Source: Rodentolepis nana
Taxonomy: Eukaryota > Platyhelminthes > Cestoda > Cyclophyllidea > Hymenolepididae
DNA length: 64,000 bases
Assembly (NCBI GenBank): GCA_900617975.1
Contig: UZAE01000001.1
Coordinates: 1 to 64,000, forward strand
Reading direction: 5' to 3'
The notes below the pieces were generated by a model. It did no database searches. It saw only the letters and a list, made by a program, of their open reading frames with translations, and was not told the origin of the DNA. This document shows positions 37,501-47,903 of this stretch, one piece after another. The position numbers and the translations under genes are program-made. Position 1 is the stretch's first letter. Every line of letters starts with the position of its first letter.

Positions 37501-40500
37501 AATGGCAAGTTTGAAAGAGAGTTTACCTACTAAATTTATCAAATCTCAAAGACCAGATTTATTTAAGCTACATCCATTGTGACTTAATAGGTGTCTGGAC
37601 TGTTTTCTCGCGAAGATATTGATGAGATCCTTAATTCCCTAATTCCAGTAATGAAGAAGGAGTTTCCTCGTCTTCCACCGGATAATGAAACCCTCTATGA
37701 TTACTTCCTTCAACGTATTCAAAAGAATCTTCACATTTGTCTCTGTTTCTCACCAATTGGCGAACGTTTTCGCAAATGGGCCCTTTACTTCCCTGGTCTA
37801 ATTTCCGGTTGTACGATAGATTGGCTTCATCAATGGCCTAAAGATGCTCTGGTTGCTGTTGCCCAACATTATCTTGGAAACTTTAACATTGAGACAACTC
37901 CTACAGTAAAGAAATGCCTTATTGATATTGTTGCATCTGTACATGATGATGTTACTTTCAGATGCGATCAGTACTTCGTTCGCTATCGTCGTACAGTTCA
38001 TGTTACTCCTAAGTCGTATATATCCTTCCTCAGCGGATATATCAGAATATACAATCAGCAACTTTCTCATATTCAGGCTCTGATTAATCGACTGTCCTCT
38101 GGGCTGCAGAAACTTGATGAGGCTCAGGAGTCTATCGTTAAACTGAGCGCTGAGTTGGTTGAAAAGAGAAAGGAAATAGAGATTGCCAATATTGAAGCTG
38201 AGGAGGTATTAGCGGATGTTTTAAAGCAAACTCAAGCTGCTGAAGAAGTTAAGGACAAAGTTCTGGTTGTGAAAGACAAATGTGAGACTATTGTGAACGG
38301 AATTTCAGAGGATAAGGTCATAGCGGAAGAGAAGCTCGAAGCAGCTAGACCTGCTTTAGAAGAAGCTGAAGCAGCTTTAAATACCATCAAACCGACCGAT
38401 ATTTCCACTGTTCGAAAGCTAGCAAAACCACCACACCTGATCATGCGTATAATGGACTGTGTATTGATTCTCTTTCAGCGTCCACTTTTAAGTTTCCAAG
38501 AGGATCAAGAACGAAAAGGATGTATAAAACCCTCATGGCATGAATCTCTGAAGCTTTTAGCCAATACTAACTTCCTAGCTAACCTGTTAAACTTCCCCCG
38601 TGATTATATAACAGAGGAAACTATTGATTTGATGGAGCCTTACTTCTTGGTAGATGATTATAACCTGGAGACAGCGAAGAAGGTTTGTGGTAACGTCGCT
38701 GGTTTGTGTGCTTGGACTAAAGCTATGGCGAAGTTCTACTGGATTAACAGAGAAGTCATTCCATTAAAGGACAACTTGACAAAACAGGAGATAAAATTGA
38801 ATGCAGCTAAAGAAGACTTAGCCAAGGCAGAAGAAGCCCTGCAAGAGAAAGAAAGACAGTTGGGGATTGTTCGTGCCCTCTTTGAAAGGGCAACAGCAAG
38901 AAAGAAAGAACTGGCAGATGATGCTGAGTCTTGTCAAAGACGTATTGCTACAGCGACGACATTGATTGAAGGCCTCTCAGGAGAGAAAGTTAGATGGACT
39001 GAGGAGACTCGAACTCTTAGTGACCAAATTATCCGACTTGTTGGAGACGTCCTGATGGCAACTGCTTTCCTTTCCTACTGTGGATGTTTTAACCAAGACT
39101 TTAGAACCACTATCATCAACTCCTGGATTAAGAGTTTGGTGAAAATGAAGATACCTCATACGCCTAATCTTGATCTTATCAATATGCTGACAGATGATAA
39201 CACAGTATGTTTAGCTGATTTTTATCGCAGTATTGCTGAAGTTGGCAGCTGCTTAAAAATTCATTTATTTATCTTCACGTAGATTGCTGAATGGAATCTG
39301 GAAGGCTTGCCCAATGACGATCTATCAACTCAAAATGCGATCATTGTGACTCAGGCGTCAAGATATCCGTTACTAATTGATCCTCAGAGCCAGGGCAAAA
39401 ACTGGGTCACAAAACACGAGGCTGCGAATAAAATGATGGTAAAACTAGTTACTTTCCTAAGTAATAAAAAGGATCACGTTTGTTAATTTTCAATGAATTA
39501 CCTAACGAATTTAAAATACTGATCATGTGGAAATATCCAAATACGTTGGTAGTATAGATGCTTTAATTTACGCTGCTGGGTCAGTAGGACTGGGTCAAAA
39601 TCAAGAAGACCACTTCATCTAATCTACAGGAGCATGAATACGTTCGCTTTAGCATAGTTGTAGACTAAAGGCACCTTGACCAACTCCTTGGGTTTGCGGA
39701 TTCAGAGATATCAATTTTTGTCGACGGTATTTCCATAGCCTTCGGCCAGTACTCATGGTCTTCGTGAATACTTGCCGACAGATTTAAACTTGTTTCAGTA
39801 GATCTAGCACAGCTCGTATACTTGTTTCAAAGACATTAAGCAATTGCATAAAGACGGGGAGGTTTTGAATGTTCAAAGAATAGATAGGCAGTAGGAAAAA
39901 TCGAGCGGAATCGTTCGAAGTGAGCTTTTAAAACTTTAGTCTGCTACTTCTTTGATGCACTTAGGAACTATGTGTGGTATATGTGCGAAAACTAGCCCTA
40001 CTTATTTATGTTTAGGCTAAAGTTATCTGAGACACGCATTCTAGCCAAAATCAGTAATATTTACCCATCACGAAAACTAATTCCCACATGTTTTCGGAAA
40101 AGACGCTTTCTCTCAGCATTCGTCATTGGAGTACCTATGAAGAGCTTTGTTATTTTATAACATTAGGTAACAACTTTCGAACATCGCTACTTCCGAACAC
40201 ACTTAGAGGATGCTCTTTCCCAAGGCCGTCCCCTTCTTATTGAAGACGTCGGTGTAGACCTAGATCCAGTTCTCAATGATATTCTTGACAAGAACTTCCT
40301 CAAATCTGGCACTGGATTAAAAGTGAACGTTGGAGATAAAGAGGTAGACATTAGCAAAGGCTTTACGCTCTATATTACAACCAAGTTGCCCAATCCTGCC
40401 TACAGTCCTGAAGTGTTTGCTAGAGCATCTCTAATTGATTTCGCTGTCACTACCAAGGGTCTCGAAGATCAGCTATTATCTCGGGTTATCAAAACAGAGA

Positions 40501-43500
40501 AAGAAGTGAGTAGATTTCACATACAAGTTAATTATGAAGCCTATAATTAATGAGACTGTTGTCGCTATTTGTTCAATAGGAACTCGAGCAAATGAGAATT
40601 AACCTCGTAGAGCAAATGACAGCGAACAAGCGTCGTATTATTGAACTTGAGGACAATCTTTTGCAACGTTTGGCTAGTACAGAAGGTTCACTGGTAGATG
40701 ATCAGGGTTTAGTAGACGTTCTGCAGACTACAAAAGAAACCTCACTCGAAGTCTCGGAACAAATTGCTTTGGCTCAAGACACAGAGACAGAAATTACTAC
40801 AGCTCGTGAGGAATACCGTCCAGTTGCTGCAAGGGGTTCTCTCCTCTACTTCCTTCTGGTCGAAGTTTCCGGAGTAAATCCAATGTACCAGACTGGTTTG
40901 AACCGATTCTTGAAACTTTTCGATGCGTCCATGACGCTGTCGGAAAAAACTTTAATTACACCGAGACGAATTAGTAATATCATTGATTATATGACGTACA
41001 GTGTGTGGTCCTTTGCCGTGCGAGGTATGTTCAAGCTAGACAAGACGATGACAACACTTATGTTGGCACTTCGAATCGATTTGCAAAACAAGGCAATAGG
41101 ACATGAAGAATTTATGGTCTTTATTCAGGTAGGCTTAAAGATCTCCTATTTAAATTCCGCTCACAAAAGAAAGTGGTCTGACCAATAGGTCTTAGCTAAA
41201 TGCACGAAGGGACATAATGCACTTGGTGATACCAAATACATTCGTGACATGTGGAAGAAAGTCTATCACTGCCAGTTTGGTTAATGCAACTAGTGTTACT
41301 CAATGAGTAGATCTGATTGAGTTCCACTAATTTGTACTGTTATATTAGCCATTGCTCTTCTGACTCAGCTGACCAATTCGACCATCTTCATGAATGGAAG
41401 TACGTCCTGAAGTCTGAACTGTGAATGCAAAGTATTCTAACTAAGTATATTCACTAAATTCAGGTTTTTTTTTAACTTTTAAATTCTGACTTAAGCGGTG
41501 AGAAGATGTTCTTCTTTGTCCTTACTTTGATACCCATCCACTCTCTTCACTTCATATTTAAACGACTTTGTCTTCTCAATTGGCTTGAAGGTTCTCTCAT
41601 GATAACGACTGCCGGATATTTACCTGGCTAAGAATATGGTCTATTAAGAATATAGTCTCAATAGGATTAGCGATACCCTAATTTTACTTTCATTTTACTT
41701 TACTTAGGGTGGATCCGCACTTGATCTCAAGATGTGTCCTCCAAAACCGGGAAAGTGGATCTCAGATCTAACATGGTTGAACTTAGTAGCCCTTTCTAAG
41801 CTGACAGAGTTCAATAACATCATCCAACAGGTTACTACAATGGAGAAGCAATGGCGGCAGTGGTTCGATAAGGAAGCACCAGAAGATGAGGTTATTCCTT
41901 GTGGTTATGAGCATACTCTTGATGTCTTCGGACGTCTCCTGCTCATCCGTGCTTGGTGCCCTGATCGAGCTCTACAACAGGCCAGGAAGTACATCATACA
42001 TACCCTCGATCAGGCCTATATTGAAGATATTCCCGTCAACGTGAGAGAGTAAGTGTACAGCATAAGTATATGTATAAATACTTATTTGTTTAATGTGCTC
42101 GTATATGAAGTCGGATGTCATGGATTCAATGTCAACCGACGCAATCTCATTGGGGAGAATTGACAACCGCAGTGGCTAATTGTGGTGATTAAGGGAAGTG
42201 CCAGAACTCAAGCTTCACGCCTTCCAAGACCCATGATTCTACGTCTTCCTCTTTAAATTACATTTCAATACAAAAATCCCATCTTTCAAAAGCAGTGACT
42301 TTATGTTGGCAAAATCTGCCTTCTTTAATCACTTCAAGTAATGCAGGTTGTATTTTATGGAGCTTAATTTGGGTGCATTGTTTTCAGCTTGTCTTACGAA
42401 GCGGACTCAAAGACACCATTGATTGGTCTACTCAGTATGGGAGCCGATCCAACACCCTCCATCGAGCAAGCGGCAAGGAAATTGAGGATCAACCTTGGCA
42501 TTGTCTCAATGGGTCAGGGTCAAGAGGTCTACGCTCGACGTCTACTCAAAGCTGCAGTTTCAGAAGGCTCCTGGGTTCTTCTGCAGAATTGTCATCTTTG
42601 CACTGATTATGTTCAAGAGATTTTTGAGATGTTCTCTAGTGTGAAGGAGACTACATCGAAAGAAGGGAATAAAGGAGAAAATGAGGGGGAAGGAGTGATT
42701 TCACAAGACTCTTCATTTGTTCACGATCGATTCAGGCTTTGGATGACTACAGAGGAACACAAGAAATTCCCAATAAATTTCCTTCAAATAGCAATCAAAT
42801 TCACTAACGAACCCCCTGAAGGCATTAAAGCGAACCTCTCTCGCAGATACCTTGGTGTTACCCAAGACTTCTTGGAAATTTGCGTCACATATCACTGGCG
42901 TATTATGTTGTACGCGTTAGCATATCTTCACTGCACTATCCAAGAGAGACGCAAATATGGTCCTTTAGGATGGTGTATTCCTTATGAATTCAATCAGTCA
43001 GACTTCAACGCAAGTGTGACCTTCATTCAGAATCACCTGGATAGCTTGCAGTTCAGGAAGGGTCAGAAGACTAGTGTAGGATACTGTCTATATTCTAATC
43101 AATTATATTACTATTGCCTATATTAAACTATTGGCCTGTTTTAGGGAATTGATTGGAAGAGCGTTTGCTACATGATTGCAGAGATTCAGTACGGTGGCAG
43201 AGTAACTGATGACTACGACCTTCGATTGCTTGACTGTCTCACTCGAAACTACTTCCAAGAGGCTATGTTCACACCGGGTTTCAAAATGGTTGAGCACTAT
43301 ACAATTCCCCTATTCAACACTGTTGGAGAATATATGGATCACATAAAAAATGGTCTCCCACGAAGGGATAGTCCAGAAGCTTTCGGTCTGCATATGAATG
43401 CAGATATCAACTACTCTACTCAAACTACCCGTTATATTCTTGAGACGATTGTCTCCATTCAGCCCAAAGATGAATCAGGAGATTCAGGGGAGACAGAAGG

Positions 43501-44399
43501 AACTGCTCACAAAGCCCCGGAAACTCGTGAAGTTGTGGTTCATCGAATCTGCACAGAGATGTTGGCTAAACTACCACCTCCTTATGTACCCTACCAAGTG
43601 CAAGAACGATTAAGAGCTCTTGGAGCGTTGAAACCCATGAATATTTTCTTGAGACAGGAGGTTCAAAGAATGGACAAGGTGATCAAAATGGTACTCGATA
43701 CACTTTCAGACCTTCGCTTGGCAATTGATGGTACTGTTGTAATGAATGAAGACTTGAGAGAAGGGTTGGATTCCATTTATGATGCTAGAGTCCCTTCTTC
43801 TTGGACCAAGGTGAGACTGTGATATTTTTTAACTCTGATGTTGGTTTCAGAATTCTTGGGACTCCTCAACCCTAGGATTCTGGTTCACTGAGCTTCTCGA
43901 ACGAAACGCTCAATTCTCAACGTGGTTAGAGAAGGGAAGGCCATCAAGTTTTTGGATGACAGGTTTCTTCAATCCTCAAGGATTCTTGACAGCTATGCGT
44001 CAGGAGATTAGTCGCTCTCATGAAGGGTGGTCTCTCGATTCCGCAGTGCTTTCTAGTCAGGTTACAAAGTTCAATGCGGACGAAATTCACGAATCTCCGT
44101 CAGAGGGCGTTTATGTCTGCGGACTTTTTATAGAAGGCGCCTCGTGGGACCGCAAGGTTGGACGATTGATCGAAGCCCGCCCGAAAATTCTCTATGAGCC
44201 TATGCCTGTGGTGTATTTGTTTGCTATACAGGAGAAAAGGAAGGCAGTGGCTGAAGCTAGGGCAACCTATAATTGTCCACTATATAGGAAACCTAAGAGG
44301 ACGGGACTCACTTATGTGACTTCATTGGAGTTGAACTGCACGAAGAATCCAGATCATTGGATTAAGCGATCGGTGGCACTTCTATGTGATACCAAATAA
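16531..44399 (+). CDS. Axonemal outer-arm dynein heavy chain, DNAH5/DNAH8 class
   Basis: ATP-driven microtubule motor of the ciliary/flagellar outer arm. About 48 exons, about 4,750 residues (human DNAH5 4,624). The order is complete: N-terminal tail (exons to about 30715), linker (30789-32287), AAA1-AAA4 with P-loops at 32590, 33864, 35047 and 37185, stalk and microtubule-binding domain in one 1,614 nt exon (37591-39204), then AAA5, AAA6 and the C-terminal domain ending at 44399. AAA1 has GPAGTGKT and the CFDEFNRI Walker B. Blocks such as '[17 protein letters not shown]', '[19 protein letters not shown]' and '[15 protein letters not shown]' place it with DNAH5/8 rather than the beta or inner-arm chains. 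Exon 1 is only 33 nt and is followed by a 2.4 kb intron, so the start rests on frame and a GTAAGA donor. The ending of the exon from 22930 is unsettled. No frameshift or premature stop was needed in the motor. Confidence 0.93.
20533..20602 (+). other. GC-AG intron in dynein tail
   Basis: Exon 20356-20532 ends ATT-CCA and is followed by GCAAGT. The acceptor is CCTCTAG at 20602. The join reads ...NIIP|AWKELD, matching the family pattern 'KLLKTWREMD'. Splicing at the GT inside GCAAGT (20537) would break the frame. Confidence 0.8.
26624..26934 (-). mobile_element. SINE-like element, copy B
   Basis: 311 bp in a dynein intron, antisense to the gene. Flanked by a perfect 13 bp duplication GGCGTTTTGATAT at 26611-26623 and 26935-26947. 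Read on the minus strand it begins GGGGTGTGCGATAGACTT and ends in a TTTGAAATAAATAAATAA tail. The tail contains AATAAA. Perfect duplications suggest a fairly recent insertion. Confidence 0.88.
27682..28004 (-). mobile_element. SINE-like element, copy C
   Basis: About 320 bp in the next-but-one dynein intron, same orientation as copy B and about 750 bp downstream of it. It shares the body and the ATAAATAAATAAA tail. A duplication is not clear: TGGTCTTTAC (27669) and TGGATTTAC (28005) are at best a decayed pair. Confidence 0.75.
29308..29733 (-). CDS. Antisense open frame inside a dynein intron (uncertain)
   Basis: 141 codons open on the minus strand within the 1.5 kb intron 28918-30413. It starts at a TTG in the open frame, with an ATG 12 codons in. 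The first 90 residues have a plausible protein composition (for example '[20 protein letters not shown]'), but I recognise no family. About one frame this long is expected by chance in 64 kb of such DNA. It could be a nested gene, a decayed retrocopy, or nothing. Confidence 0.2.
   Translation of the reverse strand: MAHTLHERVESKMGVLFNLDILLIEQKRYVGLQVGTMPLLLGDQIPAGLITDKIQFIPKPSEVMFDHKLIRIMADLVATAGIAHPETKDKHCGFDFFIFCRLYHCIFRILEEINEHKCTSTCQSKGGRLSCLSYTLLVAYT
32590..32613 (+). other. Dynein AAA1 Walker A (main ATPase site)
   Basis: Encodes GPAGTGKT, the principal ATP-hydrolysis P-loop. The exon ends four codons later. The Walker B Asp-Glu (DEFNRI) follows in the next exon at 32925-32930. Confidence 0.95.
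32648..32693 (+). repeat. G-rich tract in dynein intron
   Basis: About 46 nt with repeated runs of 3 to 10 G, starting 22 nt after the donor of the AAA1 P-loop exon. It satisfies the four-G-run rule for a G-quadruplex on the RNA-like strand. Confidence 0.8.
33864..33887 (+). other. Dynein AAA2 Walker A
   Basis: Encodes GPSGAGKT, the conserved AAA2 nucleotide-binding loop. Confidence 0.93.
35047..35070 (+). other. Dynein AAA3 Walker A
   Basis: Encodes GEQGTAKT, the conserved regulatory AAA3 nucleotide loop, in exon 34889-35166. Confidence 0.93.
36889..36918 (+). repeat. Second G-rich tract in dynein intron
   Basis: GGTGGGTTGGACGGGGGTT followed by further G runs, about 100 nt before the acceptor of exon 37017. 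It also meets the simple G-quadruplex rule. Confidence 0.65.
37185..37205 (+). other. Dynein AAA4 Walker A
   Basis: Encodes GVGGSGK followed by R-S-T-T-R. In the DNAH5 pattern as I recall it, K-Q-S-L-T-R stands here, so Gln-Ser-Leu is replaced by Arg-Ser-Thr. The catalytic Lys is kept. Confidence 0.9.
37505..37590 (+). other. GC-AG intron in dynein AAA4
   Basis: Exon 37351-37504 ends ...TSGM (ATG) and is followed by GCAAGT. The acceptor ...CTTAATAG is at 37590. The join gives [13 protein letters not shown], matching 'SSGEVSNLFARDE' of the family. The GT inside GCAAGT would shift the frame. Confidence 0.82.
38040..39030 (+). other. Dynein stalk coiled coil and microtubule-binding domain
   Basis: Within one large exon: helix CC1 rich in Glu/Lys/Ala ('[21 protein letters not shown]' type), the globular tip with '[19 protein letters not shown]' and '[14 protein letters not shown]', then CC2. 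The proline at the CC1-tip junction and tip length look normal for outer-arm chains. Confidence 0.88.
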
Positions 44400-44445
44400 A
44401 CATTCTCCTGGTCTAGAGTTTAATGTTATGTTTACGAAGGTGTTT

Positions 44446-44451
44446 AATAAA
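44446..44451 (+). terminator. Poly(A) signal of dynein gene
   Basis: AATAAA 47 nt after the stop. A second AATAAA overlaps the stop codon itself (44395-44400). Confidence 0.6.
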
Positions 44452-45779
44452 GAGCGGTAACTGGTTCTAGGTTGATTGTTTGAACAACTTAAGTTGATTT
44501 GGTCTAGACAACCTTCATTCAATAACTCGCCTATATTTACCAGTGATGCCTGCAAATAGTACGCCTGAAGACGACTATGGAAATATTTTCACCATTAGAA
44601 GAAGGTGATATGGCATTTGAATCGAACACACTGATCTTTTTGACGTTTCAGTATAATTGTATCTCGCTTGTACAATAATAGCGAACGTAGCTACTAATTG
44701 AGTCATTTTACCATTGAAAGAAGTACCTTTATCCATCACAATTTAGGACCTTATAGTTGCTTACTGATAAACGTCGGTGGGGTATTTAGCATTATCAATT
44801 AATGAGCCACTTTTCACATTCTCGACAAGGCCAAAATTCGGTAGCCCATCTTACATTCAAGGCAGTGTGTGTACGGAGACTACCCTCTGAGTACGAGAAA
44901 GGTCTATTGAGAACTGAAAACAAGAGGCTTAGTTTTGCCTTAATAGACTTATCCAGGCACTTCTCATTTTGATGAATACAATGGGGCTGGTAAATCAGCA
45001 TCCCAGCTACAAGATCTCATCTCATCTTGGAAGCGTTTAAGAAGCTTGTTTATAGCAGTCCTCCCTCTCAGTTGGAGAATTTTAATACACTTATAGAATA
45101 GCCCTAATCGGTTAAAGGCCTCAGTTACTTAACTCTGGCTTTTATGAATATTTATTCTGCATCGCCACACGTAATCTCTTAGTTGAAGACTGCCAATCAA
45201 TATAATTCAATTCTCTTCGAAAAGCAATTAAAGTAGGTTCACAGAATAACATATCGTTGACACCTTCCCCTTCTCCGTATTTGATTGAATTCCGACATAA
45301 GAACCAGGAATTAACGAGTCGGCCAAGACGATTCAGTCCAACCGAAAACTTGGCCCAACTGCAATAGGCACGACCCTAGTTCTCCATGAAATGCGGTGGC
45401 TGCACAGTAGCTTGACGATATCATTCATGTATCGTCACCCAGTTAATTTTAACTCAGTTCAAACAACCTATCCAACCCCAAAATTAATGAAACTAAGTCG
45501 TGATACAAGTGACGTCCTATTCCCACTATATGGGAAAAGTTCGAACCATCACAGATGCAAGCGACAAGTATTTATAACGTGGATTCGTCCATATCAACAA
45601 TTCAGCTGTTGCTAGGCTAGGTTTTATCGAAGGCAAAGTAAGGTGTCTCTCAAAATGTCATAAAAAATTTACAAAAGCACATGTGACAAGTAGCATAACA
45701 ACGAGAGACAACTATTTATATGAGAAATGTTATAAACTTCACTTTCTTACACAAAAACACAAGGCCAGGAAGTAATGGC
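44452..45779. other. Convergent intergenic region, dynein / GID4
   Basis: No conserved exon seen on either strand; only short chance frames. Confidence 0.5.
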
Positions 45780-45785
45780 TTTATT
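45780..45785 (-). terminator. Poly(A) signal of GID4
   Basis: AATAAA on the minus strand, 62 nt beyond the GID4 stop codon. Confidence 0.55.
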
Positions 45786-45846
45786 ATTGAAATTAGCAAG
45801 AAAAGGATAAAAAATAAGATAACTCAAGGAAACGTAAAGCCAAAAT

Positions 45847-46666
45847 CTAACGAATTTGAAAGGCTGTTGAAGTCACCTGTGGATCGTATTTCAACTCCAG
45901 AAGCTGTAATCTAAAGGGGAATCAAACAATAAACCAAAATCGCATACCTTTCAGAGGACTTGTTATGAAAGTATCCCATCAATTCTCCAGTTGATTTCTG
46001 TAGACAAATGTAATAGAACCCAGAGGAGGGTTTCTTTTCATAGTTACTGATTGAATCAGGGATGATAAAGCCTTCTTTCCACCTCATGTAAACATGATCA
46101 AAGTTTTCCAATTGGGAATAGTCAAAATTGTCCCGATAGTAGTCTGGAAAACGAGCCATCACGTTGAGCTCATTCTTCCAAGGGAAGAATATGAGAAAGG
46201 GAATGCATGCCTACCCAGTGATTGGTGTCCGTTTCAGTTGAAGCACCCCACTTCCCAGTCGCAAAAGGAAAATTTCGACTGATAATCTCCCCACTGAAAT
46301 AGGAGGTTGTGGCCCTCCCATTGTTCATAGCACTTTCGAAATTCTCAGAATCCTTAGAGGCTTTGTCGACTTTCATGAAACCACACAGAGTTTTAGCGCT
46401 CAAATCTACGGTCTATAGCAAGGTGAAAATAATAAAAAGGTACAAAATACCATAAAGGTCACATCAACGACATATTTCTTGCATCTGGAAATTTGGGATC
46501 CGGTGAAATGTGCCCCAGCCTGGATACAAGACGTACTCAGAGTGCTTTCGTGTAAAAACGGACAAGGTCCTAGATCAACCCAACTTGAAAACATATTAGA
46601 GGGATTCATCTCACGACTGTAAATAAAACAGGGTGAGTTAAATTCCTCATCGTGAAAGTATTTCAT
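45847..46666 (-). CDS. GID4: GID/CTLH ubiquitin ligase substrate receptor GID4
   Basis: Recruits proteins with an N-terminal proline degron to the CTLH E3 complex. Four exons on the minus strand: 46666-46451, 46412-46215, 46174-45948 and 45910-45847, with introns of only 38, 40 and 37 nt, phases 0, 0, 2. The product is about 234 residues. It shows the family beta-barrel blocks: 'AGAHFTGSQISRCKKYVVDVTF', 'CGFMKV', 'FSGEIISRNFPFATGKW', 'FDYSQLENFDHVYMRWKEGFIIPD' and 'GFYYICLQKSTGELMGYF'. The Glu of RWKE and the Tyr of FYYIC, which line the proline-degron pocket in human GID4, are present. The last exon encodes LQLLELKY...TAFQIR, aligned with the human C-terminus ending EFR. The ATG at 46666 is the first in the open frame; one at about 46612 is also possible, and a further 5' exon cannot be ruled out. 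Confidence 0.9.
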
Positions 46667-46672
46667 ATGCAA

Positions 46673-47444
46673 ATGAAATCTTAAGGAAGCATTAGATTGT
46701 TTTAGATATCATTTGCTCAAACCTTTTACTTTAAATCATAGGACTTACCAGTTGTTCAAGTACCTGAATGAAGAAAAAGAAATGTCAGATACGTCTAAAG
46801 GTTAATAAGGCAAAATGATACGCCATCAGAGATCGAAGTGGTCTCATATGAAATCAGACGGTTGCGACAGAGCAACAGCAAATGATTTCTAGAATTCGCC
46901 TTTACCTCATCATATGGTCAATTACAAACGTTAACATTTAAACTATTCGGCGGAAATGCTTAACAGAATTTAGAACGATAATTACTGCAATAAGCATAAA
47001 TGAAAATATGAATGCCAAAGAAGTCACCAATTTACATTAAGTAAATACCCCCTTACTACATGACGGCATTAATCGTTTACAGAAAGCTAACCTGTGCGCA
47101 AAAAAACAACTGCCATTCCCAAAATTAAACCAAGACATCGGGCGATAAAAACGAAAAATTCAAATTCTTCTCTTTAAAAATATTTTAGTCATATTTCCTG
47201 AAGAAATATAATATAGGCTGCAGTTTACTTTATTAACATTAGTGGAAGAATATATAACCCGTCTCAGATTAAATGGACTTTTAGAAAAATTTTAAATATA
47301 AAGAAGAGCATAAATACATTAGCATTCATGGTCTGAATGGTAAACAAGTAGCCTTATAATCAATTAATTTCTTTTTGTTATAGTTGATTTTTAAGGTTAC
47401 AGTGCATCTTAGTTTCGTGGGTACTGCCTTTGAATCTTATTTTT
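46673..47444. other. Divergent intergenic region (GID4 / 96-aa gene)
   Basis: About 770 bp between two outward-facing genes, so probably a shared promoter region. AT-rich; no TATA or initiator element could be assigned and no coding block is seen. Confidence 0.4.
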
Positions 47445-47799
47445 ATGAAAGAACTTGCGGAAGCAAGCGCAGACAAATCTCTTGAGATATCTTTTGAGGA
47501 TTCTTTATGCTGGTTAGATCATGATTTTTCTCAAATTTTGCATCGAAATTCAATTACCGGTAAATGCATATAAGTTCAATTTATGTTTGAAGACGGGACC
47601 ATTCCCATTTTAAATTTTCACGATTTACGACAAATGGGCATGATTGTGCCTGATAACAGGTATAATATCCCCCTCTTCAAGCCTTTTTAGTGCAATCCGT
47701 GATATTTATTGCAAGGGTTTGGAATTTGATAATGCTATTCTTACTTTTCTCAATGGTGATACGAAAACCAGAGTCAGCACATCATCCACTCGTGTTTAA
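47445..47799 (+). CDS. Unrecognised small three-exon gene, 96 residues
   Basis: Exons 47445-47559, 47593-47659 and 47691-47799 (phases 1 and 2) join to 97 codons including stop. Introns are 33 and 31 nt, typical of the genuine short introns nearby, which argues that this is a real gene. The product is acidic at the N-terminus ('ISFEDSLCWLDHDF'), has a central 'DGTIPILNFHDLRQMGMIV' block and ends in a Ser/Thr-rich tail. There is no signal peptide, membrane helix or known motif. Its stop lies 104 nt before the PEPD start on the same strand, so it is likely the first cistron of a shared transcript. The frame is open upstream of the ATG, so a longer N-terminus is possible. Confidence 0.5.
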
Positions 47800-47884
47800 T
47801 CACCCTTCTTATTTGAAAAAATTTACTATTAACTGCGTCTTCTGTTATTTTTTTACATGATTACTTAGTACTCTTATTAGGTTA

Positions 47885-47903
47885 ATGGCATTTTTAATAG
47901 ACT
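47885..47903 (+). promoter_or_regulatory. Candidate trans-splice acceptor before PEPD
   Basis: TTTTTAATAG ends at 47900, three bases before the PEPD ATG at 47904. A 3' splice site so close to the start codon, with the upstream gene ending 104 nt away, fits spliced-leader addition as known in flatworms. Inference; no spliced-leader RNA gene is in the window. Confidence 0.45.

Larger units (their letters stand above)
30789..44399 (+). other. Dynein linker and motor: exon map, second half
   Basis: Deduced exons: 30789-31229, 31338-31860, 31901-32287, 32362-32625, 32805-33080, 33160-33354, 33452-33748, 33822-34310, 34383-34565, 34619-34814, 34889-35166, 35207-35422, 35492-35818, 35898-36088, 36318-36387, 37017-37270, 37351-37504, 37591-39204, 39283-39438, 40167-40505, 40580-41128, 41708-42048, 42388-43075, 43145-43810 and 43851-44399. 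All phases match. The acceptor before 34619 reads TAGCAG, a tandem NAGNAG site that can include or skip one glutamine codon. Confidence 0.85.

Noticed and set aside
47560..47574. A 15 nt intron in the small gene
   Set aside because: Frame allowed it, but an acceptor at 47592 (33 nt intron) gives the same downstream frame and fits the intron sizes seen nearby.
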